This document shows positions 24,867 to 30,528 of a DNA stretch of 30,528 nucleotides, piece after piece. The position numbers and the translations under genes were made by a program. Each line of letters starts with the position of its first letter. Positions within the stretch are counted from its first letter, which is position 1. The stretch spans positions 1 through 30,528 of the forward strand of contig CAMLCH010000032.1 in NCBI GenBank assembly GCA_946478525.1. Reading direction: 5' to 3'. The stretch is from Snodgrassella alvi_G. GTDB taxonomy: Bacteria > Pseudomonadota > Gammaproteobacteria > Burkholderiales > Neisseriaceae. Below the pieces are notes generated by a model that did not search any database, was not told the origin of the DNA, and was given only the letters and a program-made list of their open reading frames with translations.

Positions 24867-25892
24867 ATGAACACTACAATAAATCAAATAAAGTATCCGC
24901 ACTGGTTACTTTTTGCTTTGGCTGTAGGTGGTTTTGCTATCGGCTCGATCGAATTTGCCTTCATAAGTGTATTACTTTATATCGCCGGTGGTTTACATAT
25001 TAGTGAACCAACAGCTGGTCATTTAATTAGTATCTATGCTTTTGGTGTTGTCATTGGTGCTCCTGTTATAGCCATATTTGCAGCCAGATAAAATCGCCGT
25101 AGTCTGTTATTGGCTCTCATAATATTTTTTGCATTAGCCCATTTGGGCACCATGTTAGCACCTGATTATTACTCCATAATGCTATTTCGGTTTTTGAATG
25201 TATTACCACATGGTGCTTATTTCGGTGTCGGTGCTTTAGTTGCTGCTGCAATGGTTCCACCAGCTAAACGAACGCAAGCGATAGGACTTATGATGGTCGG
25301 TTTAACCATAGCGATAACCATAGGTGTTCCCTTAAGCAATTGGCTGGCACGTTGTTTTTCTGCTTGTTGCTATCCTCGCGGCATTAACCATCATTTTAGT
25401 AGTCCTGTTTCTACCATCAGGCTGCATGCAAGGTGGTGCCAGTAATGCTCTGCGCGAATTAACTGCATTAACTAATCGGCAAATATGGCTAACACTGGCT
25501 ATAGGTGCCATAGGGTTTGGTGGCATGTTTGGAATCTATGCTTATATGGCCTCTGCACTGGAAAATATTACCGGTATCTCTGCCAGAATTGTTCCTCTAG
25601 TGATGTGCTTATATGGCGTAGGTAGACACTAGGTAATGTCATTATTCATCGTTTGGTATGTCGGCATGTAATGCTTGGATTAGGCTAGCTGTTAGTATGG
25701 TCTGCAGTCATGCTTGCCTTATATCCTTTTGCTTTACATCATCCATACTGGATTTGTGTACAAGTTATTCTTATTGGGATGAGCAATAACGTAGGTTCAC
25801 TACTACAAATACTTCTAATGGACGTAGCGAAAGATGCTCAAACACTGGCAGCAGCCCTGAATCACAGTGCCTTTAATGCTGCTAATGCTTTA
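24867..25892 (+). pseudogene. AraJ-like MFS transporter pseudogene, main part
   Basis: The N-terminal five-sixths of a DHA1-type major facilitator transporter resembling AraJ/YdhP. It starts normally (MNTTINQIKYPHWLLFALAV). It then has a TAA stop after IAIFAAR (25089), continues in another frame through RFLNVLPHGAYFGVGALVAA, shifts frame near 25350 (resuming as VAILAALTIILVVLFLPSG), shifts again near 25630 (resuming as GNVIIHRLVCRHVMLGLG), and has a TAG near 25687. It runs on to SAFNAANAL and then stops matching at about 25892. The missing C-terminus lies at 27458-27607, so the gene was split by an insertion as well as eroded by point changes. It cannot give a working transporter. Confidence 0.88.
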
Positions 25893-26314
25893 GTTTCTGC
25901 AAGACAATCAGTAAACGCACTCAATTTTTTACTCTTATTAGTAATAAAATTATCAATAGCAGCTTGAGTGGCAAATTCAGCCAAGCCTAATTTTACATAT
26001 CAAGGACACTCTAACTTATAATCATATTGTTGAAATTGTTTAATTAATTCCTATATTTCTGGATTTTTAGCTCCAATTAAGACAGGGCTTTTACCGTAAT
26101 TACTATCAACATAAGCAACAATATCAAGACTTTCTGGCATATAGCTGCCATCTTCCTTTTGTAAGATCGGCACCATTTTTTCACCGATCATACTTGTTGG
26201 TGATTTAACATCATCACTGAGAAAGATATGCTATTCAACTGAAATATTTTTTAAACCAAAAATCACTCTTGCCCGTACACAAAAAAGACAATGTTCATAA
26301 ATATACAATTTCAT
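25893..26314 (-). pseudogene. grxB: glutaredoxin 2 pseudogene, 3'-truncated
   Basis: Minus-strand remnant of GrxB, a GST-fold glutaredoxin. The start MKLYIYEHC is clear, followed by LFC (active site CLFC where E. coli has CPYC), RARVIFGLKNISVE, then a TAG stop, SPTSMIGEKMVPILQKEDG, SYMPESLDIVAYVDSNYGK, a stop after KNPEI, a third after LECP, and LGLAEFATQAAIDNFITNK. The match ends near residue 130 of about 215 at the junction with the MFS pseudogene. Three in-frame stops plus truncation make it dead. Its ATG overlaps the stop of the Pr6Pr gene by 4 nt and has a GGAGGAGAA ribosome site, so the two were once co-translated. Confidence 0.88.
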
Positions 26315-26937
26315 ATTCTTCTCCTCCAGTAATCAATGACCCATAACAACAAGGCCAGCCCTAAAAACAGCACAAAAACCGATCCTGCAGCATATAGCGC
26401 TTTAACATATCCAACCTCAACCACATTAATAAAAGGATATGGATATTGATTAGTAAGATAACCTCGTATAAAAATATAAATACCATAAATTAACATCGAC
26501 AAAAACGAGCCAACAATGACATTAAATTGAATACGCCGAAATGGTCCCCAAACTAACCAACTTAATACGCCAATAATCGGTAGAATCACATGTAAACTTT
26601 CATTGAAAAATTGTAATAACGTATTAGGTGGATTATCTATTTCCCTTAAAATTAAGTTATAAACTACTGCGGTTATAATCACCCCGACTAAGCCATTCAA
26701 TCGTATCACCTTGAAACTATATCGACTGCAGTTAGGATTGAAAGTTAAACATAGACAACTAAATGCCAACATTAGATTAGAAAGTACTGTAAAAAAACTG
26801 TAGTAAAATATTATTCGCCCAGCTGGAGTACTTGGTTGCCACGGCCTCAGCTGTGTATGCCAATAAATATAAGTTTCAAGACCAATAATAAAAAAAGCAT
26901 ATAACGCAATAAAAAGATTAATATTTCGTTTTAACAT
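26311..26937 (-). CDS. Pr6Pr family membrane protein
   Basis: A 208-residue integral membrane protein with about six predicted spans (near 7-26, 43-66, 80-98, 113-130, 139-160 and 178-203). The pattern RIIFYYSFFTVLSNLM, the VYNLILRE segment, FFNESLHVILPIIGVLSWLVWGP and YIFIRGYLTNQYPYPF match the Pr6Pr (FAR-17a/AIG1-like) family, which has no known function in bacteria. The frame is intact, although both ends of the segment it sits in are broken genes (grxB downstream, xerD divergent upstream). It may therefore be recently orphaned. The last codons overlap the grxB start. Confidence 0.82.
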   Translation of the reverse strand: MLKRNINLFIALYAFFIIGLETYIYWHTQLRPWQPSTPAGRIIFYYSFFTVLSNLMLAFSCLCLTFNPNCSRYSFKVIRLNGLVGVIITAVVYNLILREIDNPPNTLLQFFNESLHVILPIIGVLSWLVWGPFRRIQFNVIVGSFLSMLIYGIYIFIRGYLTNQYPYPFINVVEVGYVKALYAAGSVFVLFLGLALLLWVIDYWRRRI

Positions 26938-27102
26938 AAATTATTATAAAAAATAACAGATAATTCAGTATATAGTAGGCTATAGAAAAGATTCAAAATA
27001 TTATTGCAATATCAACTAAAGTTAATTTTTTCATTGATTAAACGTTTCGTTTTTTATGCATTCCCATCACAATAATAATGTGACAACTTCAAGTTATTGA
27101 CA

Positions 27103-27121
27103 GTTAATATATAATATTAAC
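27103..27121. other. 19-bp palindrome between Pr6Pr and xerD remnant
   Basis: GTTAATAT (27103-27110), ATA and ATATTAAC (27114-27121) form a perfect dyad directly after a TTGACA hexamer (27097-27102). It could be an operator or promoter-overlapping site of the original divergent gene pair. AT-rich dyads are common here, so support is modest. Confidence 0.35.
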
Positions 27122-27147
27122 AACTATTAAAAATGAGTTAGCTTTTA

Positions 27148-27453
27148 ATGTCTGATAAAGATATATCATCACAAAATAAAATATTAATTGAACAATTTCT
27201 AGACTCAATCTGATTAGAACGAAATCTTGCTGAAAATACGATTGAATCTTACAAATTTGATCTCTTTGCACTAAGCCAATCACTACAATTACAACAAGTT
27301 AATTTTCTCACGGCACAATCCACTAACTTACAAGAATTTTTACTACAACGAGTTAACGATAGTTATAAAGCGAGTAGTTCGGCGCGTTTATTAAATGCGA
27401 CTAAACGTTTCTTCCAATATCTATATCAAGAAAACTATCGTACCGATGATCCA
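27148..27453 (+). pseudogene. xerD: XerD recombinase pseudogene, N-terminal domain only
   Basis: The first 102 codons of a XerD-type tyrosine recombinase. ILIEQFLDSI is followed by a TGA at 27211 where relatives have Trp, then LERNLAENTIESYKFDL, LQEFLLQRVNDSYKASSSAR and LLNATKRFFQYLYQENYRTDDP. The match to E. coli XerD is close (EKNLAENTL, ATSSARLL, FQYLY, DDP). It stops dead at 27453, so the whole catalytic domain (R-H-R-Y) is missing. The next bases belong to the MFS gene tail. XerD normally resolves chromosome dimers with XerC at dif, so a complete copy should exist elsewhere unless the function was lost. Confidence 0.88.
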
Positions 27454-27457
27454 ATGG

Positions 27458-27607
27458 TCATTTCTGGGTGGTCTAACTAGAAATGCAGGGTGGGGATGGG
27501 CAAGTACTGCTTGGGTTGGTATTGCTCTTGCCTTTATCGGACTTTTAGTCTGATGGTATATCCTTAATGATGAACGACGAGCAATTCATAACAAATTACA
27601 TGACTAA
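27458..27607 (+). pseudogene. displaced C-terminal end of the MFS transporter pseudogene
   Basis: This reads SFLGGLTRNAGWGWASTAWVG, IALAFIGLLV, then a TGA at 27551, WYILNDERRAIHNKLHD and a TAA at 27605. This is the typical last helix pair of AraJ-like transporters and continues directly from NAANAL at 25892 on the same strand, with only a codon or two unaccounted for. It therefore belongs to the transporter gene split about 1.57 kb upstream. Confidence 0.82.
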
Positions 27608-28083
27608 TTAAGATTAGCAGATATCCATAAATTCAATATATTAGAAAATTATTATATATAAATAAAAGCTACTCATTAACTACAAATAAACTATCTAAGA
27701 TAAATCATTGAAGTAGTTAAATTACATACATAAATATATTAATTAAACAGAACTTCTAATCAAAGATAATAATATTTATTTGATAACAATATTAGGAATT
27801 TGTGCCAACTTTGATTCAACCTATCACAAACTTTCTTCATAATAATTAAGAACAATTGGGAGAATCAAAAAATTTTATCGATTAATGATTGTTAGATTCA
27901 AAAATTATTCCAAATTAATTCATTAAATACGGTTTTAAATACAGCCATAAACTGTTTGAAAATAAAAAAAATATTCTATATGTAAAAAATAGTAATCAAT
28001 ATTGATAATAATAGTTAGCATCATTATGCTGCATAAGTAGCTGATTAATTTTTAATAGAAAGCAGCCAGAGGAGGGAGACAAA
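27608..28083. other. AT-rich non-coding gap upstream of ppk2
   Basis: About 475 bp without a supported gene; both strands are full of stops. The right end holds a plausible ppk2 promoter and a strong ribosome site (GGAGGGAG). Nothing else was recognised. Confidence 0.5.
28002..28030 (+). promoter_or_regulatory. likely sigma70 promoter for ppk2
   Basis: TTGATA (28002-28007), a 17-nt spacer and TATGCT (28025-28030), 53 nt upstream of the ppk2 ATG. The -35 matches 5 of 6 and the -10 matches 4 of 6 consensus bases, with ideal spacing. A short dyad AGCAT/ATGCT overlaps the -10. Confidence 0.45.
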
Positions 28084-28965
28084 ATGGCTAATCTAGAAAC
28101 GCAACAAGCAGGCGTCGAAATCAATCCCAATCAAAACATAAACACCAATTCATCACCAAAAAATGATAGCAATAAAGGGCAGAAAAAACACAAAAAATTA
28201 AGTAAGAAAAAATACTTTAAAGAGTTAGAAAAACTTCAGGGTGAAATGGTAGCTATGCAGGAGTGGGTAAAAGCTACCGGACAAAAAGTCTGCATCATTT
28301 TCGAAGGACGTGACGGAGCCGGCAAGGGGGGAGCCATAAAAGCGGTTACCGAGCGAGTTAGCCCGCGCATTTTTCAAGTCGTTGCGCTACCAGCACCAAC
28401 CGAACGACAAAAATCACAAATGTATATGCAGCGCTTTATTCCACATTTACCTGCAGCCGGTGAAGTGATCATTTTTGATCGTAGCTGGTATAACCGGGCT
28501 GGGGTAGAACGAGTAATGGGGTTTTGTACAGAAAAAGAAAGTAAAGAATTCCTTGAAATCATACCATTTATGGAAAAAGCTATTGTTAATTCGGGTATTA
28601 TCTTACTTAAATATTGGCTGGACGTCAGCATGGAGGAGCAAAAGAAACGTATGCTTGGACGTATTAACGATCCGAGAAAAATCTGGAAATTGTCTCCTAT
28701 GGATATTAAATCATATAGTCACTGGTATGATTACTCTCGCGCCAGAGACGAAATGATTATGTCTACTGATACCTCATGGGCGCCATGGTTTGTAGTAGAT
28801 TCAAATGACAAAAAGAAAGCTCGGCTGAATATCATACGTCATATACTAAGCGAAATTCCTTACAAAAAATCACCACATAAAAAAGTAGAATTGCCAAAAC
28901 GGCAGGACAAAGGCGACTACAAAGAACCCAATTATCCTTACCGTTATATACCTCAGGATTTTTGA
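28084..28965 (+). CDS. ppk2: polyphosphate kinase 2 family protein
   Basis: PPK2 transfers phosphate between polyphosphate and nucleoside diphosphates (class I forms use ADP or GDP) in the cytoplasm, linking polyphosphate stores to ATP/GTP supply. The 293-residue protein has Walker A FEGRDGAGKGG (74-84), Walker B IIFDRSWYNRAGVE (129-142), the lid region with GFCTEKES, and the RINDPRKIWKLSPMD and SHWYDYSRARDEM segments typical of single-domain class I PPK2. The N-terminal 45 residues are Asn/Gln- and then Lys-rich and probably disordered. An excellent GGAGGGAG ribosome site precedes the ATG. It is a single gene. The symbol is by family; the preferred nucleotide cannot be judged. Confidence 0.93.
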   Translation: MANLETQQAGVEINPNQNINTNSSPKNDSNKGQKKHKKLSKKKYFKELEKLQGEMVAMQEWVKATGQKVCIIFEGRDGAGKGGAIKAVTERVSPRIFQVVALPAPTERQKSQMYMQRFIPHLPAAGEVIIFDRSWYNRAGVERVMGFCTEKESKEFLEIIPFMEKAIVNSGIILLKYWLDVSMEEQKKRMLGRINDPRKIWKLSPMDIKSYSHWYDYSRARDEMIMSTDTSWAPWFVVDSNDKKKARLNIIRHILSEIPYKKSPHKKVELPKRQDKGDYKEPNYPYRYIPQDF

Positions 28966-28974
28966 TTGTTGCTT

Positions 28975-29014
28975 AAGTCAGCCAGATAAAGATTAATTCT
29001 GATCTGGTTGACTT
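28975..29014 (+). terminator. hairpin between convergent ppk2 and rsmE
   Basis: AAGTCAGCCAGAT (28975-28987) pairs with ATCTGGTTGACTT (29002-29014) over 13 positions with one G-U pair and a 14-nt loop, beginning 10 nt after the ppk2 stop. There is no T-tract on either strand, so it is either a non-canonical terminator or an mRNA 3'-end protecting stem. Confidence 0.5.
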
Positions 29015-29051
29015 AGTAGTATGCCGATAAAATTAATTCTTAGAAGTAAGA

Positions 29052-29789
29052 TCAAATAAAATCTCCCCATAGCGTTTGCATAGCAGCAATTGCCGCTAAA
29101 GAAGCTGTTTCAGTTCGTAAAATTCTGGGCCCTAAACTAATGGCTGTAAAACCATGGTTAATTGCCAGTGACTCTTCTTCATTGCTGAGTCCACCTTCAG
29201 GTCCAATTAATAAAGTAATATCATCTTGCGGTAAAGCAAATTCATTTAAACCAACAGGTCGATTCAAACTCATTAACAATTTTAAGCTATCAGAAGATAT
29301 ATTTTTTACAACTTTAGATAATTCAGTAACAGGAGCTACTTCCGGCACTATCGTTCGTCCACATTGTTCACAGGCGCTAATGGCAATATCCTGCCATCTT
29401 TCAAGTTTTTTTATGGCTCGTTCGCCTTGTAAACGTTGGTTACTTCGTTCTGTCAGTATCGGCTGAATTTTTGTCACCCCCAGTTCCACACTTTTCTGAA
29501 TCGTCAAATCCATACGTTCACTACTGGAAATAGACTGTAATAAAGTAATTTTTAAAGCTGATTCAATTGATATTGATTTACAATAGCGCAACTGTACGTC
29601 AACATTTTTCTTACTCATAGCAGTGATTTCAGCCTGATAAACCATCCCTGATCCATCGAAAAGATCAATTACATCCTCTGGCTGATGGCGCAGAACTTGT
29701 ACATGACGGGCAACCTTATCTGGCAGACAAACGGATTGATTAGTAAGTAAACTGGCGGTAAAATTCTTAGGAATATAAAAACGAGGCAT
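29052..29789 (-). CDS. rsmE: 16S rRNA (uracil1498-N3)-methyltransferase
   Basis: RsmE methylates U1498 of 16S rRNA in the assembled 30S subunit. The 245-residue protein has an N-terminal PUA-like domain (MPRFYIP, HVQVLRHQPEDVIDLFDGSG) and a C-terminal SPOUT (knotted) domain. The latter contains the motifs KSVELGVTKIQPILTERS, ISACEQCGRTIVPEV, LLIGPEGGLSNEEE and LGPRILRTETAS, which form the SAM-binding knot. ATG 29789 is chosen because MPRFYIP is the conserved family start; a TTG ten codons upstream is less likely, though no clear ribosome site is seen for either. It is convergent with ppk2 and divergent from the next small membrane protein gene. Confidence 0.95.
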   Translation of the reverse strand: MPRFYIPKNFTASLLTNQSVCLPDKVARHVQVLRHQPEDVIDLFDGSGMVYQAEITAMSKKNVDVQLRYCKSISIESALKITLLQSISSSERMDLTIQKSVELGVTKIQPILTERSNQRLQGERAIKKLERWQDIAISACEQCGRTIVPEVAPVTELSKVVKNISSDSLKLLMSLNRPVGLNEFALPQDDITLLIGPEGGLSNEEESLAINHGFTAISLGPRILRTETASLAAIAAMQTLWGDFI

Positions 29790-29927
29790 AGCAGTAAGCG
29801 AGAAATTTAAAGAAGACAAAAATCAATCAAAGCAAAAATTAAGATGCTAAGATTACATAAAATAAAATATGTTACAATTTATTGTATCCTAAAAGAATAT
29901 AAATATTAATTACAGCTAAATTATTCT

Positions 29928-30296
29928 ATGAGTAGAAAACCTAAAATAATCATTTTTATCGGCTGTATCATTTTAATGGTTGCTTTCCTGATCGATAGAA
30001 ATCTACCCAAAACTGATGAAGCAGTAAAATTGCTTTGTGAACAGGAAATTGACATACGGTTTCAGAATAAAGAGAACACCGCTGAATATGTAGAACTGAG
30101 AGCCAGATGTGCAGAGAGTGCTTTTGCTACAGCTTTTACAGCGAAAGATGTACAATTGGCAGCTAAAAATATTTCCTCAGTAAACCAAAATCAAGTTTAT
30201 ATAATTACTCTGTACAATTTCCTCTTAGGTATTGGCATAAGCCTCCTCGTTGGGGGGATAATTCTATATCTGTTTAGAAAAAAAACAGGCTCATAG
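29928..30296 (+). CDS. hypothetical two-span membrane protein
   Basis: A 122-residue protein not assigned to any family. It has a hydrophobic N-terminal segment (about 7-23, IIIFIGCIILMVAFLI) and a second near the C-terminus (about 91-115, VYIITLYNFLLGIGISLLVGG), separated by a polar region of about 65 residues with two cysteines (Cys38 in LLCEQE and Cys61 in RARCAES). The middle part probably lies in the periplasm, with both ends short and basic and facing the cytoplasm. Codon use and composition resemble neighbouring genes. No strong ribosome site is visible before ATG 29928. It is divergent from rsmE with a 138-nt gap. Function unknown. Confidence 0.6.
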   Translation: MSRKPKIIIFIGCIILMVAFLIDRNLPKTDEAVKLLCEQEIDIRFQNKENTAEYVELRARCAESAFATAFTAKDVQLAAKNISSVNQNQVYIITLYNFLLGIGISLLVGGIILYLFRKKTGS

Positions 30297-30504
30297 ATAA
30301 AATAAACATAGCCATGTCAAAATAAACTTGCAAAAACCAGAATTGCTCAAAACATATTTTTTGTTGTACTACTATTGAACGATATATTAAAGAGTATTTA
30401 ATGTTTTAATATGCCCATTAATAATAAACATAAATGAAAAAGGCGTGAGCTTAAGGATCCCAAAAGTAAAAATAGGAGATAAAAAACGCAGCAGGAACAG
30501 GGGT

Positions 30505-30528
30505 ATGACAGTTAAGCTTAAAAATAAG
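30505..30528 (+). CDS. possible start of a further gene, cut by the window edge
   Basis: The last 24 nt open with ATG (MTVKLKNK) preceded by GGAACAGGGGT, which could serve as a ribosome site. Only eight codons are available, so no product can be named and the start may be spurious. Confidence 0.25.

Noticed and set aside
24867..25967. Several separate small membrane proteins
   Set aside because: The pieces join in order into one AraJ-like transporter across stops and frameshifts, so they are fragments of one pseudogene.
1..30528. CRISPR arrays, tRNA genes and Neisseria-type DNA uptake sequences
   Set aside because: No regularly spaced repeats, no tRNA-like cloverleaf and no repeated GCCGTCTGAA-like word were noticed by eye.

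Overview
The window looks like a chromosomal segment of an AT-rich betaproteobacterium of the Neisseriaceae, most like a host-associated, genome-reducing member such as Snodgrassella. This assignment is an inference. It rests on protein style (LysS, KsgA, MetF, RsmE), on a def-fmt-rsmB-DUF4390-ntrY-ntrX block facing a divergent LysM gene, which I recall as a Neisseria arrangement, on low GC, and on long non-coding gaps and several decaying genes. No rRNA, tRNA, CRISPR array or intact mobile element was found.

Layout. 1-1320: AT-rich wreckage, with a recognisable IS3-family transposase remnant and a fainter possible second transposase remnant, both on the minus strand. 1321-6043: housekeeping genes lysS, fxsA (convergent), nlpD, ksgA and an orphan amino-acid ABC ATPase. 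6044-6993: non-coding. 6994-7827: metF. 7998-14680: a minus-strand run of tightly packed genes, def-fmt-rsmB-DUF4390-ntrY-ntrX, joining removal of the initiator formyl group, initiator-tRNA formylation, 16S rRNA m5C967 methylation and a two-component system. 14837-16099: divergent LysM protein, closed by a strong terminator. 16200-17446: non-coding.

17447-24494 is the accessory highlight. Five plus-strand genes (HAD phosphatase, alpha/beta hydrolase, two small SMR/EamA-type membrane proteins, DegT-type PLP enzyme) converge on three minus-strand genes (class III aminotransferase, FemAB/GNAT-like acyltransferase, divergent arginase-fold ureohydrolase). The two sets overlap at their 3' ends by 19 nt. 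Together they look like an uncharacterised pathway that makes, and probably moves across the membrane, an amine- or guanidine-bearing small molecule or lipid-linked group. The product cannot be read from the sequence.

24867-27607 is a decayed patch. An AraJ-like MFS transporter gene carries stops and frameshifts and is split: its C-terminal end lies about 1.57 kb downstream of the break. The DNA in between holds a 3'-truncated glutaredoxin 2 (grxB) pseudogene, an apparently intact Pr6Pr-family membrane protein and a 3'-truncated xerD pseudogene. This looks like one translocated or duplicated segment that landed in an already dispensable transporter.

28084-30528: a PPK2 polyphosphate kinase, rsmE (convergent), a small two-span membrane protein of unknown function, and possibly the start of another gene at the edge.
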